DNA from: Pararobbsia silviterrae | GTDB taxonomy: Bacteria > Pseudomonadota > Gammaproteobacteria > Burkholderiales > Burkholderiaceae | DNA length: 64,000 nucleotides | Direction of reading: 5' to 3' | Assembly: GCF_003628125.1 (NCBI RefSeq) | Contig: NZ_RBZU01000006.1 | Coordinates: 248,001-312,000, forward strand | Shown: positions 1 through 9,337 of the stretch, piece after piece | Layout of the letters: each line of letters begins with the position of its first letter | Position numbering within the stretch: position 1 is the first letter of the stretch | The notes under the pieces: generated by a model | What the model was told of the DNA's origin: nothing | Database searches by the model: none | The model's input: only the letters and a program-made list of their open reading frames with translations | Made by a program: the position numbers and the translations under genes

Positions 1-42
1 GCCGCGCGATCGATGTCGGACGTCGCTTCGCGTTATCTTGCG

Positions 43-140
43 ATACCTCGCACACGTCACACACCTCGCACACGTCACACACCTCGCACAGGTCATACAG
101 GTCGTATGGGTCGTACAGGTCACCTCACGTCACCTCACGT
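43..140. repeat. 18-bp tandem repeat followed by a 10-bp duplication
   Basis: Three near-identical 18-bp units of the form ACACCTCGCACACGTCAC lie at 43-96. A degenerate fourth unit follows at 97-114, and a perfect duplication of CACCTCACGT lies at 121-140. The array sits at the 3' end of the MFS gene and just overlaps its stop codon. It looks like replication-slippage sequence. There are no spacers, so it is not a CRISPR array. Confidence 0.7.
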
Positions 141-1706
141 CGCGGCAGGCGTCGACGACCCATCGCGTCGTTCGCCCGCGTCCGCGCCGATCGGCTCGTC
201 CTGAACCCGAACCCGGCTCAGGAAGGCGAATACCGCAAGCGCGCAGAGCACGGTGATGACCGTGAGCCCGTCGAGCAGATCGTCGAACGCCTTGTGCGCG
301 GCGGTTTCGAGCGTCGCGCGCGCGGCATCGGGCAACATCGACGCCGCATGCGCGAGGTCGCCTGTCGCGAGCCGCGCGGCTGCGGCGGCAATCGCGGGCG
401 CACTCGCGTGCGGCATCGCGGCATGCAAGCTGATCTGTGCGAAGGCCGCCAGGCACGCACTCACGACGGCCAGCGCGATGCCTTCGCCCGCGACACGCGT
501 CGTGCTGAAAATGCCGGTCGCCATGCCCGCGCGGGTCTTCGGCACGACGCTGATCGAGAGCCCGTCCATGAGGCCCCAGGGCAGTCCCGCGCCGATACCG
601 ATGATCAGCATCGGCGCGATCGCCGCCGACCCGGCGCCCGAGTGCAAAGCGCGGCCGAGCGCATGCAAACCCGCGGCGGCGATCAAAAGGCCGATGCCCG
701 AGATCGTGCCCGCCGACATCCAGCGCGTGAGCGCGGCCGCGATGAGCGGGACGACGAGCATCGGCGACGACAGCGCGATCATGAGCATGCCCGCATGCAG
801 TTCGTCGTATCCGTCGATGCCGATCAAACGAAGCGGCAGCGCGACGAGCAGCACGATATAGCAATAGCAGGTCGCGATCGGCAGGAGCTGAACGCCGACG
901 AAACGCGGATAGCGAAACAGCGACACGTCGAGCATCGGCCGGGCCGTGCGGGTCTCGATACGCGCAAAGGCGAGCAGAAACGCGACGCAAGCGGCGAACA
1001 GCAGCACCACGGGCCGCGATGTCCAGCCGTGCGACGGCGCGTCGATGAGCGCCCACGTAAAGCACGTCAGCGCGCCGGTGAACGTCGCCGTCCCCGGCCA
1101 ATCGAGTCGACGCGCATGCGGATCGCGCGATTCGCGCATGCGCGGCACGCCGAAGATCAGGGACAGCGCGCCCGCGAGCGCACCGGTCGCGAACACGGCG
1201 CGCCAGCCGAACGCTGCAATCAAGGCGCCCGCGAGCACCGGACCGAAGGCGAGACCGATACCGAACGCGGTCCCCAGCAGGCTGAAGGCGCGCGTTCGCG
1301 CGTCGCCGTCGAATTCCTGAGCGAGCGCGGCCGTGCCGCCCGCGAGCGTTGCGGCAGCGGCGATGCCCTGGATGCCGCGCAAGACGTCGACCGCGGTGAT
1401 CGTCGGCGCGAAGCCTAGCGCAAGCGAACTCAACGCGAAGCCTGTAACGCCCGACGCGAATAGGCGTTTGCGGCCGAAGCGATCGGCCAGCGTACCCATG
1501 GCCATGAGCAAACTTCCGAACGCGAGCATGAACGCGTTCGTGACCCAACTGAGCGCGGCCGGATCGCCGCCGAGATCGCGGCCGATGGCCGGCGTCGCGA
1601 CGGCGCCGCCCGAGAAAGCCAGCGGCATCGCAAGCGCGGCCACGCAAACCGCGGCCAATATCACGCGCTGCCGGGCGGGCGCGGGGGCATGTATGACAGT
1701 CATCAT
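135..1706 (-). CDS. DHA2-type MFS drug efflux transporter
   Basis: This is an integral inner-membrane secondary transporter, probably a proton/drug antiporter of the 14-helix DHA2 group. The length of about 523 residues and the many hydrophobic segments fit that group. The first cytoplasmic loop carries the MFS motif A variant ADRFGRKRLF, and an EFDGDARTRAF loop and a GxGLAFGPVLAG segment follow as in motif C of efflux members. The start is placed at the MMTVIHAP double methionine because GAGGAA lies six bases upstream; the frame continues 14 codons further without support. It is divergent from a LysR gene, which is the usual arrangement for a locally regulated efflux pump. The substrate is unknown. 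Confidence 0.85.
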   Translation of the reverse strand: MMTVIHAPAPARQRVILAAVCVAALAMPLAFSGGAVATPAIGRDLGGDPAALSWVTNAFMLAFGSLLMAMGTLADRFGRKRLFASGVTGFALSSLALGFAPTITAVDVLRGIQGIAAAATLAGGTAALAQEFDGDARTRAFSLLGTAFGIGLAFGPVLAGALIAAFGWRAVFATGALAGALSLIFGVPRMRESRDPHARRLDWPGTATFTGALTCFTWALIDAPSHGWTSRPVVLLFAACVAFLLAFARIETRTARPMLDVSLFRYPRFVGVQLLPIATCYCYIVLLVALPLRLIGIDGYDELHAGMLMIALSSPMLVVPLIAAALTRWMSAGTISGIGLLIAAAGLHALGRALHSGAGSAAIAPMLIIGIGAGLPWGLMDGLSISVVPKTRAGMATGIFSTTRVAGEGIALAVVSACLAAFAQISLHAAMPHASAPAIAAAAARLATGDLAHAASMLPDAARATLETAAHKAFDDLLDGLTVITVLCALAVFAFLSRVRVQDEPIGADAGERRDGSSTPAAT

Positions 1707-1873
1707 CGTTCCTCGTTGAGCGCCGGCAGAGGCGGACGCTGGGTGCATGAGCGAGCGAAGAACGATAATTCGGATCGAATCGCCGAAAAATACCCGGGAA
1801 ATCCGAAGATAACGGATTTATATTCCGCAATGACGGCAATGCTCAAAGCTCAACAGATCCGGAGCCCCTCGAC

Positions 1874-2764
1874 GTGGACAACTTGAATGGCATCGTTGCA
1901 TTTGTGCGCACGGCGGACACACTGAGTTTCGTTGCGGCCGGACATGCATTGGGCATTTCAGCGTCGGCCGTCGGCAAGACGATCGCGAAACTCGAGAGCA
2001 CGCTCGGCGTGCGGCTGTTTCATCGGACCACGCGTCGCGTGACGCTGACCGAAGAAGGGCGTCATTTCCATGAGCGATGCCGGCGGATTCTCGAAGACCT
2101 CCGCGATGCCGAGGCCATGCTGTCGGAAGCCGCGCAGACGCCGCGCGGCCGGTTGCGCGTGAGCTTGCCCGTGATCGGCTATCGATTCCTGTTGCCGGTG
2201 CTGCCCGCATTCAAGGCGCGCTATCCGGACGTCGAACTCGATCTGGATTTCAACGATCGTCTCGTCGACGTCGTCGAAGGCGGATTCGACGCGGTCATCC
2301 GAAGCGGCACGCTCTCGGATTCAAGTCTGATGGCGCGTCGTCTCGGTCCGTTCCGGTTCGTGCTCTGCGCATCGCCGGACTACGTCGCGCGGTTCGGCGA
2401 GCCGCATACGCTGGCCGATCTGGCGAAGCACGTCTGTGTCCGCTATCGCTTCCCGACGACGGGCCGCACGCAACCGTGGCCGCTCGAAGCCGACGGCAGC
2501 GAGCCGCCGAACCTGCGCACCGCGATGACGTGCAACAACATGGAGGCGTTGCGCGGTGCCGTGATCGCGAGTTTCGGCATCGGATTCATGCCGGACTTTC
2601 TCGCATGCGATGCGCTCGCAAGCGGCGCGCTCGTGACGGTGCTCGATGCGTATCCGATCGCGCCCGGGCAGTTCTCGATCGTGTGGCCGTCGAGTCGTCA
2701 GCTTTCGCCGAAGCTCCGCGTGTTCGTCGATTTCATGTGCGAGCACGTGTTCCCGGAGTCTTGA
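1874..2764 (+). CDS. LysR-family transcriptional regulator
   Basis: A 296-residue LysR regulator. The N-terminal winged helix-turn-helix (about residues 1-60) has the standard pattern SFVAAGHALGISASAVGKTI followed by LGVRLFHRTTRRVTLTEEG. The C-terminal 200 residues form a periplasmic-binding-protein-like effector domain. It resembles the CrgA/AaeR group in the phrase GFDAVIRSG. It is transcribed away from the MFS transporter and most likely controls that gene and itself from the shared 167-bp gap. The inducer cannot be read from sequence. Confidence 0.9.
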   Translation: MDNLNGIVAFVRTADTLSFVAAGHALGISASAVGKTIAKLESTLGVRLFHRTTRRVTLTEEGRHFHERCRRILEDLRDAEAMLSEAAQTPRGRLRVSLPVIGYRFLLPVLPAFKARYPDVELDLDFNDRLVDVVEGGFDAVIRSGTLSDSSLMARRLGPFRFVLCASPDYVARFGEPHTLADLAKHVCVRYRFPTTGRTQPWPLEADGSEPPNLRTAMTCNNMEALRGAVIASFGIGFMPDFLACDALASGALVTVLDAYPIAPGQFSIVWPSSRQLSPKLRVFVDFMCEHVFPES

Positions 2765-2792
2765 GCGGTGGCGCGCCTTGCGCGGATGCGCA

Positions 2793-4379
2793 TCAGAAGA
2801 TTTGATGAAAGACCCAGTACAGCACGGCCGCCAATGCGATCGATGCAGGCAGCGTGAGGACCCACGCAAGCACGAGATTGCGCACCGTGCGGCCTTGCAG
2901 GCCGGATCCGTTCGCGGCCATCGTGCCGGCGATGCCCGAGGCGAGCACGTGCGTCGTCGAGACCGGCATGCCCCAGACATCGGCCGCGCCGATCGTCAGC
3001 ATCGCGACCGTTTCGGCCGCCGCGCCCTGGCCGTAGGTCAGATGCTGTTTGCCGATCTTCTCGCCGACGGTCACGACGATGCGCTTCCAGCCGACCATCG
3101 TGCCGAGTCCGAGCGCCATCGCGACCGCGACCTTGACCCAGTCCGGAATGAATTTCGTCGCGCGATCCATCTGCGTCCGGAAGTCATGGATGGCGCGCGC
3201 GTCGTCGCGCGGAAACTCGACGGACTTCGTCTCCTCGATGAGCTGAATCGCGCTGGCCGCGACGTACATGTCGTTGCGTACGTGATTGACGACGTTTTGC
3301 GGCGCGTCGGCGATGCCCGATTGCGCGACCTCATCGGCGATGCGGTCCGTGAGGCGCTTGAGCGCCGGCAGCGTCGCGGCGGTCATGTGATGCGTCTGGA
3401 TATAGGCCTCGACGTCTTGACGCGGATCGGCGGACGGCGCGCCCGAACCCGGACCGGCCGCGAGCGCGGCGGACGCCTTGTGCGCGACGGCGATGAACGT
3501 CTGCGTTTCCGAGGGCGTGATGGACTTGTTGAGCGCATAGGCTGTGGGCACCGTGCCGATCAGGATCAGCATGATGAGGCCCATGCCTTTTTGCCCGTCG
3601 TTCGAGCCGTGCGCGAACGACACGCCTGTGCACGTGAGGATCAAGAGCGCGCGAATCCAGAGCGGCGGCGGTGCGTCGCCGTCGGGCGCCTGATAGAGCT
3701 TCGGTACGCGCACGAAGGCCTTGAGCGCGACGAGCAGCAATCCCGAGAGCACAAAACCGACGAGCGGCGAAAACAGCAGCGCCTTGCCGACGCCGATCGC
3801 CTGATTCCAGTCGACGCCCGTCGAACCCGACGGCCCTTGCATCAACTGGTTCGCGAGACCGACGCCGATGATCGAGCCGACGAGCGTATGCGAGCTCGAC
3901 GACGGCAAGCCGAAGTACCACGTGCCGAGATTCCAGACGATGGCCGCGATAAGCAGCGCGAAGACCATGGCGAAGCCCGAGCTCTGGCCGACCTGCAGGA
4001 TCAGTTCGACCGGCAGCAAGCGCAGAATGCCGAACGCGACCGCGCCCGTCGAGACGAGCACGCCGAGAAAATTCCAGATCCCGGACCAGATCACGGCTAG
4101 ATGCGGTTCAAGCGAGTTCGTATAGATGACGGTCGCAACGGCATTCGACGTGTCATGAAAGCCGTTCACGAATTCGAAGCCGAGCGCGATCAGCAGCGCG
4201 GTGCCGAGCAGCACATAGGGAAGGAACGAGGTTTCCTTGACGGGACGCAGGTCCGCGGCCAGATGCGTCGCGACATAGACGGCGCCCAGCGCGAGCAGGA
4301 TGGCAAACACAATGAAGCCGATATGGCGGCTTCGACGGCTACTCAGAAGGCTCGTCTGCGAATAGGCGAGGTCGGACAT
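2793..4379 (-). CDS. pit: low-affinity inorganic phosphate transporter, PiT family
   Basis: A membrane phosphate:cation symporter of the PiT/PHO-4 family, about 528 residues. The two inverted PiT signatures are both present: GFHDTSNAVATVIYT near the N-terminus, and MPVSTTHVLASGIAGTMAANG near the C-terminus. FGLPSSSSHTLVGSIIG and FAHGSNDGQKGMG lie between them. A hydrophilic central insert of about 100 residues is typical of proteobacterial Pit. The start is placed at MSDLAYSQTS; an upstream extension of 33 codons is open but looks non-coding. No Shine-Dalgarno is obvious. The AT-rich stretch around 4450-4470 probably holds the promoter. Confidence 0.92.
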   Translation of the reverse strand: MSDLAYSQTSLLSSRRSRHIGFIVFAILLALGAVYVATHLAADLRPVKETSFLPYVLLGTALLIALGFEFVNGFHDTSNAVATVIYTNSLEPHLAVIWSGIWNFLGVLVSTGAVAFGILRLLPVELILQVGQSSGFAMVFALLIAAIVWNLGTWYFGLPSSSSHTLVGSIIGVGLANQLMQGPSGSTGVDWNQAIGVGKALLFSPLVGFVLSGLLLVALKAFVRVPKLYQAPDGDAPPPLWIRALLILTCTGVSFAHGSNDGQKGMGLIMLILIGTVPTAYALNKSITPSETQTFIAVAHKASAALAAGPGSGAPSADPRQDVEAYIQTHHMTAATLPALKRLTDRIADEVAQSGIADAPQNVVNHVRNDMYVAASAIQLIEETKSVEFPRDDARAIHDFRTQMDRATKFIPDWVKVAVAMALGLGTMVGWKRIVVTVGEKIGKQHLTYGQGAAAETVAMLTIGAADVWGMPVSTTHVLASGIAGTMAANGSGLQGRTVRNLVLAWVLTLPASIALAAVLYWVFHQIF

Positions 4380-4549
4380 GACACATTGGAGGATGACGGG
4401 GGCACATCGTACTGTGCGGGAAGCGCTCGACGAGGACGGATCGGGGTTGCCATATTTTAAAATTGAAATACTGTGCAACGCGTCCTTCGTCGCGCCGCAC
4501 GGATTATCGCATCTCGCCGCGTGTTGGTGCAGTGTGCCCTGTCTTGGCG

Positions 4550-5476
4550 CTAACCGTGCTGCTCGACAAATGCCGCGAGTCGATCGAGCGCAAAGCGCGC
4601 GCTCGGCAATTCAACGGTCGATCGTTGAAACACGTGATGCAGGCCCTCGAAGATATCGAGTTGCACAGGCGTGCCGCGCTGCGCGGCCGCGTGCGCATAG
4701 CGTCGCGCGTCGTCGATCAAGAGCTCGTCGCTTCCGACCTGAAACAAGATCGGCGGCAAGCGCTCGGGTATCGCGTAGAGCGGCGATGCGCGGCGATCTC
4801 TTGCGTCATGCGAACCGAGATAGGCCGATGCCGCGTTCGAGAGCATCACGGGTTTGAAGATCGGATCGTAGGTCTGCTCGTCAAGGAACGACGCGCCCGC
4901 CAACGCGAGATCGACCCAGGGCGAAAATGCCGCCACGCACGTGACGCGCGACGCGAGTTCGACGTCATGGCCGAGCGCCGCGAGCACGAGACCCCCGCCC
5001 GCGGAGTCACCGGCGAGCGCGATGTCACGTGTGCCCGATTTCGCGAGCCATGCGAGCGCGGCGATCGTCGCATCATAGGCCGCCGGGAACGGATGCTCGG
5101 GCGCGAGCGGATAGTCGAGCACGAAGGTATCGATGCGAGTGCGCGTCGCGATCTGGCTCGCAAAGCCGCGATACGCCTCGGCGGAACCGAGCATGAATGC
5201 GCCCCCGTGCACGAAGAGCATCACGCGATCGGCGCGCGCGCCGGCGGGGCGGACCCACCAGCCTTGCACGCCGTCGGCGTCGATGCGTTCGAGCGACACG
5301 TCGTCGGCGATCGGCGTCGCGGCGGTCATCGCGTCATAGGCCGCGCGCAGCGAGCCTTTGAAGCCTGCAAAATGCGCGTCGACCGCGGCAAGCACCGCGT
5401 GTTCGGCCGCGCGTTCGCCGTCGTCGAGTCGACGCAGGGTTTCGTCATGGGACAGTGCGATATCGGTAAGCATCAT
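4550..5476 (-). CDS. HSL-type alpha/beta hydrolase (esterase/lipase)
   Basis: A soluble serine hydrolase of about 308 residues in the hormone-sensitive-lipase-like (alpha/beta hydrolase fold-3) family. The oxyanion-hole motif HGGAF, the nucleophile elbow GDSAGG, a late acidic residue in VGSDELLIDD and the catalytic His in GLHHVFQ are all present in order. This implies carboxylester hydrolysis; the natural substrate is unknown. The start at the MMLTDIAL double methionine is supported by AAGGAG six bases upstream. It is divergent from a LysR gene that probably controls it. Confidence 0.9.
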   Translation of the reverse strand: MMLTDIALSHDETLRRLDDGERAAEHAVLAAVDAHFAGFKGSLRAAYDAMTAATPIADDVSLERIDADGVQGWWVRPAGARADRVMLFVHGGAFMLGSAEAYRGFASQIATRTRIDTFVLDYPLAPEHPFPAAYDATIAALAWLAKSGTRDIALAGDSAGGGLVLAALGHDVELASRVTCVAAFSPWVDLALAGASFLDEQTYDPIFKPVMLSNAASAYLGSHDARDRRASPLYAIPERLPPILFQVGSDELLIDDARRYAHAAAQRGTPVQLDIFEGLHHVFQRSTVELPSARFALDRLAAFVEQHG

Positions 5477-5609
5477 GCGCTCCTTGCTGTTTGCAGCGTT
5501 GTGATCGATGAGCCGCACGATATCGATTCCGGATCGCTAAGAATAGCCGTCGATTTGGCATAAAATCGATTCCAATTTGGAAATTCTTGATGGGGAACGC
5601 TGAAGCGCC

Positions 5610-6557
5610 ATGGATCGACTGGATGCACTCAAGCTCTTTGTTCGGATCGTCGAGAGCGGAAGTTTTGCGGCGGCGGCGCGCGAAGCCGGCATCGGTCAGC
5701 CGTCGGTCAGCAAACAGATCGCCGCGCTCGAACGTCATCTGGGCGCGCAATTGATCCGGCGTACGTCGCGCAGCATGACGCTGACCGAGACCGGGCAGTC
5801 GGTCTATGAAGCGGCCGTGCGCATCGTCGGCGACGTGTCCGATCTCGAATCGTCGGTCGGCGTTCGGCAGGTCTCGCCGACGGGTCATCTGCGCGTGACC
5901 GTCGCGCCCGTTTTCGGACGCATGTATATCGTGCCGCATCTCGGGACGTTCTTTGCGCGCTACCCGAAGCTGTCCGTCGAACTCTCGACGACCGAGCGCA
6001 CGATCAATCTCGTCGAAGAGGGATTCGATATCGCGATCAAGCATGGCCGTCTCGACGATTCGAACTTGATTTCGCGTCAGCTTGCATCCAGTCCTTTGCA
6101 TCTCGTCGCGACGCCCGCGTATTTCAATGCGCACGGTCGCCCCACGGATGTCGACGATCTCGCGCGTCACGCCTGCATCGTGTTCGCGCCGATGCACGCG
6201 CCGCGCGCATGGCGCTTCGTGACCGCGCAAGGCCCGCGCGTGCACGTGCCGTCCGGCAGTCTCTATTCGGGTGACGCCGAGCATATTCGTACGGCGGTGC
6301 TCGCGGATATGGGCATGGCCCAGGCGCCGGGCTGGATGTTTGCCGCCGAACTCGAGAGCGGCGCGGTCGTGCGCGTGCTCGAACACGATGCGCCCGCGCC
6401 GCTGCCCGTGCATGCGGTCCATGCGTTCGGGCGCCGCGTGCCGAACAAGGCGCGCGTGTTTATCGACTTCGTCGCCGACATTCTTGCGATGCAATCGGGT
6501 CTCGCCTTTCACACCGATTTTCAAGCCGAATCTCAAGCCGAATCTCAAGCGCATTGA
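5610..6557 (+). CDS. LysR-family transcriptional regulator
   Basis: A 315-residue LysR regulator with the HTH at residues 1-60 (SFAAAAREAGIGQPSVSKQI, then LGAQLIRRTSRSMTLTETG) and a co-inducer-binding domain that includes EGFDIAIKHGRL. It is divergent from the alpha/beta hydrolase and is its likely regulator. The C-terminus ends in a short QAES repeat produced by a 12-bp tandem duplication (6521-6556), so the last ten residues are probably a recent addition. Confidence 0.9.
   Translation: MDRLDALKLFVRIVESGSFAAAAREAGIGQPSVSKQIAALERHLGAQLIRRTSRSMTLTETGQSVYEAAVRIVGDVSDLESSVGVRQVSPTGHLRVTVAPVFGRMYIVPHLGTFFARYPKLSVELSTTERTINLVEEGFDIAIKHGRLDDSNLISRQLASSPLHLVATPAYFNAHGRPTDVDDLARHACIVFAPMHAPRAWRFVTAQGPRVHVPSGSLYSGDAEHIRTAVLADMGMAQAPGWMFAAELESGAVVRVLEHDAPAPLPVHAVHAFGRRVPNKARVFIDFVADILAMQSGLAFHTDFQAESQAESQAH
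6521..6556 (+). repeat. 12-bp tandem repeat in the 3' end of a LysR gene
   Basis: The unit TCAAGCCGAATC occurs twice exactly (6521-6532 and 6533-6544). A third diverged copy, TCAAGCGCATTG (6545-6556), runs into the stop codon. It encodes the QAESQAES tail. Confidence 0.8.
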
Positions 6558-6573
6558 TGCTCGGCCGCACGCG

Positions 6574-7281
6574 TTAAGCCAGATCGACGCCGCGGGCTTT
6601 TTTCAAATACCGTTTCCATTGCGCGACGAGCTCGCCGCGGCGTCCGGCGTAGCGCTCGTCGAGGAATTCGGCCGACACGATCCGGTCGGTCCGAAAGTGC
6701 CGGAAGTCTTTGCGGAGTTCGCACCAGGCAGCGAGCAGCCGTACGGTTTCCGCGTAGCCGATGATGACGGGCCATATGATGCGTTCGCTCGGCGATGCGT
6801 GTTCGTCGCGGTAACAGATGCGAATCTTGCGCGCGCTGCGGATCCATTCACGCGTGCGCGCGATGTCGAGCCCGTCTCGAGCGCGCACGAGCGGCGGGGG
6901 CGCGCCGATCGTCGGCTCGGCGATAAAGGGACGCAGCCGTTCGGGCACCGCCGCCGTGATCTTCGCGACCAGATCCTTCGCCGCGCTCGACAGTGCCGGA
7001 TCGCCGCGTTGCGCGACCCAGATCGCGCCGAGCACGGCCGCTTCGAGTTCATCGGGCGTCAGCATGAGCGGCGGCATGTCGTAGTCGCGGTCGAGCACAT
7101 AGCCGAGCCCGGCTTCGCCGCGGATGGGCACGCGTTGCGCGATCAGATCGGCGACGTCGCGATAGACCGAGCGCCTCGACACTTCGAGTTCGTCCGCGAG
7201 CGCATGCGCAGTGACGGGGCGCGTCGAGCGACGCAGAATCTGAATGATTTGAAAAAGCCGGTCGGATCGGCGCATGGGCAT
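6574..7281 (-). CDS. YafY-type HTH/WYL-domain transcriptional regulator
   Basis: A DNA-binding regulator of about 235 residues. An N-terminal DeoR-like winged HTH (RRSDRLFQIIQILRRS, then LADELEVSRRSVYRDVADL) precedes a WYL ligand-sensing domain (about residues 140-225). The WYL core is seen as RKIRICYRDEH, PVIIGYAETVRLLAAWCELR and FRHFRTDRI. The start is taken at MPMRRSDR, where homology to the family begins; MRRSDR two codons later is equally possible. It is divergent from a VOC-domain gene, a common pairing for this regulator type. Confidence 0.88.
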   Translation of the reverse strand: MPMRRSDRLFQIIQILRRSTRPVTAHALADELEVSRRSVYRDVADLIAQRVPIRGEAGLGYVLDRDYDMPPLMLTPDELEAAVLGAIWVAQRGDPALSSAAKDLVAKITAAVPERLRPFIAEPTIGAPPPLVRARDGLDIARTREWIRSARKIRICYRDEHASPSERIIWPVIIGYAETVRLLAAWCELRKDFRHFRTDRIVSAEFLDERYAGRRGELVAQWKRYLKKARGVDLA

Positions 7282-7408
7282 CGACTGCTGACAGAACGGT
7301 GGCAACAGGCCTTGATTAGCATGAGATCGATGTTGCGCGCGGCCACGCATCGCAATGCATCGATGCCGATGGCGCGGCGCGGCATGCCATCTATTCAAGG
7401 AGCGTCAT

Positions 7409-7807
7409 ATGAATTTTGTTTCGACCCGGATCATCACCGACGACATCCGGCGCTTGGTCGGGTTTTACGAAACCGTCGTCGGTCTCGTGCCGAGATGGTA
7501 CACGGACGATTTCGCCGAACTCTCGACGCCGTCGTGCACGCTGGCGATCGCGAGCACGCGGACGATGGTGCTGTTCGGCGCGAGCGCGGCGCAGGGCGCC
7601 GCGAATCGCTCGGCGATCATCGAGTTTCTCGTCGAGGACGTCGATGCGCGATACGACACGGTCCGCGGCGCCGGCGCGGAGATCGTGCAAGCGCCGACGA
7701 CGCAGCCTTGGGGCAACCGGTCTTTGTTGCTGCGCGATCCCGACGGCAACCTCGTCAATTTCTTCACGCCGGTCAGTCCCGACGCGATCGCGAAGTACGC
7801 GTCCTGA
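7409..7807 (+). CDS. VOC-family (glyoxalase/bleomycin-resistance-like) protein
   Basis: A small 132-residue protein with the vicinal-oxygen-chelate fold. Paired beta-alpha-beta modules are recognisable: TRIITDDIRRLVGFYETVVGL at the start and LLLRDPDGNLVNFF near the end. The fold supports glyoxalase, dioxygenase or drug-binding functions, and which applies here cannot be told. The start is decided by an AAGGAG site six bases upstream of ATG. It is divergent from the WYL regulator, which probably controls it. Confidence 0.87.
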   Translation: MNFVSTRIITDDIRRLVGFYETVVGLVPRWYTDDFAELSTPSCTLAIASTRTMVLFGASAAQGAANRSAIIEFLVEDVDARYDTVRGAGAEIVQAPTTQPWGNRSLLLRDPDGNLVNFFTPVSPDAIAKYAS

Positions 7808-7829
7808 CGCGCAACGAAACGAAACGAAG

Positions 7830-7867
7830 CGACGCTCGGCGCCGGCCTTAGGCGGACCCGAGCGTCG
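7830..7867. terminator. Bidirectional hairpin terminator candidate
   Basis: CGACGCTCGG (7830-7839) pairs perfectly with CCGAGCGTCG (7858-7867) around an 18-base loop. It lies between the convergent VOC and porin genes. There is no long T run, so its strength is uncertain. Confidence 0.6.
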
Positions 7868-7872
7868 ACACG

Positions 7873-8958
7873 TCAGAAGATATTGCGGATGCCGATCGCG
7901 ACACCGGTCTGATTGTTGCGGCCCGGATAATCGGCGAGGAATGCGCCGTTGCCGCGGGAGAAATCGACCGTGCCGTAGACCTCGGTGCGCTTCGACAACG
8001 AATATTCGGCGAGCAGCGTTGCCGAGTAATTGATGCCGACACCGAGCCCGTCGCCGAGCATCGCCGCGTTGCGCGCGTGGTCGTAATAGCCTGCGAGCGT
8101 AATCGCGAGCGGCGGCGTGGCCTGCCATTGCGTACCGACGTAGAACGCGTCGTCGATGCGGTTCGAGCTCTGAAGCGAGAGTTGCGGCGCACCGGCCTGC
8201 TGCATGTCGAGGTCGGCCTGCCCTGTGTTGTCCTGCGAATGGACCCAACCGCCGAGCAGGCGCAATTGCTGCGCGAACGCGTAGACCGCGCTGACGTTCA
8301 GGACATTGAATTTCTTGCCCGACACGTCGTTCTGCTGGAAGCCGACATCGGCCGACAGTCCCGCGATCTGGTACGACACGGTCACGCCGTACATGCTGTT
8401 TTCGCCGTTGCTGCCCGCGACGCCCCCGAAGCCGTACATGCCTTCGAGATGCAGGCCCGAGAAGTCGCCGACGTATTTGACCGAGCTGTTCGTGAACAGA
8501 TACGGTCCGACCGGGTTATAGATCCAGCTGTCCTGCCAGAAATCGCCGACGGTCAACGGGTCGTAGATATTGCCCATCACGTCGAAGAACGGCGTTTGTT
8601 GACGGCCGAGGGTCAGCGTACCGTATTGCGTATTCGAGAGCCCGACATACGCATTGCGCTGGAACAGCATGTCGCTCGAATTATCGAGCTTGCCTGACCA
8701 AAGCTGGATCTGACTTTCGAGTTTGAAGACCGCCGACGTGCCGCCGCCGAGATCTTCACTGCCCTTGAGGCCGAAACGGCTCGGTGTTTCGACGCCTTCT
8801 CCCATCGCGACCGTACTGTCATTCGCCGAATTCGTGTTGGTCAGATATCGCACGGTCGTGTCGACGAGACCGTAGAGCGTGACCGAACTCTGCGCGAACG
8901 CAGCGGAACCGGAGAACGTCAGCAGTGCAGCACCGAGTGTTGTGACAGTTTTCTTCAT
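7873..8958 (-). CDS. Gram-negative trimeric porin (Burkholderia OmpC-like)
   Basis: An outer-membrane general diffusion porin of 361 residues. A Sec signal peptide (MKKTVTTLGAALLTFSGSAAFA, cleaved before QSS) is followed by SSVTLYGLVDTTVRYLTN, the typical first strand of Burkholderiales porins. Alternating beta-strand motifs follow, with GSEDLGGGTSAVFKLE and FQRNAYVGLSNTQYGTLTLGRQ, and the chain ends in a C-terminal phenylalanine needed for BAM assembly. AGGAGA precedes the ATG. It stands alone as a monocistronic gene. Confidence 0.93.
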   Translation of the reverse strand: MKKTVTTLGAALLTFSGSAAFAQSSVTLYGLVDTTVRYLTNTNSANDSTVAMGEGVETPSRFGLKGSEDLGGGTSAVFKLESQIQLWSGKLDNSSDMLFQRNAYVGLSNTQYGTLTLGRQQTPFFDVMGNIYDPLTVGDFWQDSWIYNPVGPYLFTNSSVKYVGDFSGLHLEGMYGFGGVAGSNGENSMYGVTVSYQIAGLSADVGFQQNDVSGKKFNVLNVSAVYAFAQQLRLLGGWVHSQDNTGQADLDMQQAGAPQLSLQSSNRIDDAFYVGTQWQATPPLAITLAGYYDHARNAAMLGDGLGVGINYSATLLAEYSLSKRTEVYGTVDFSRGNGAFLADYPGRNNQTGVAIGIRNIF

Positions 8959-9337
8959 GGAGTCTCCTGTCTTTTGCGGGCCGGACCATACCGACGGATA
9001 TGTCGTGGGTATGTCGTCGCGATGATATTTCCAACCCTTACACTCGGGCGACCGTTTTATTTCAGTGTGGTTTATTTACGTTTGCGCGCTACGCAATGTT
9101 GCGTGCCGGATCGCGCGCGACACATCCGAGTCTTAGGGCGGAGAAGCGTTTTACTGTGCGATGCGACATGCGGGGAACACGATCCTGTCTTGAGCGAAAA
9201 TCAAGCGGATCGATCGTTTAAAACATGCGGGTGTGCGGTGATCGCGCGCGACGCAGAGGAATTCGCGAAGCATCGGGCATTACGGCGTAAAATGCTCGGT
9301 CGCCGTGCCGGATCGGCGAACACGCTCTTATGTCAGC
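8959..9337. other. Intergenic region between divergent porin and diguanylate cyclase genes
   Basis: About 380 bases containing the two divergent 5' regions. The porin ribosome-binding site AGGAGA lies at the left edge. No clear operator, repeat or small gene was recognised in the rest. Confidence 0.5.

Noticed and set aside
43-140. Possible CRISPR array
   Set aside because: Units are directly adjacent with no spacers and no cas genes are present.
294-1418. Long open frame on the plus strand opposite the MFS gene
   Set aside because: Its translation is Arg/Glu-rich with no family resemblance and mirrors the third-position GC bias of the real minus-strand gene. It is an antisense shadow.
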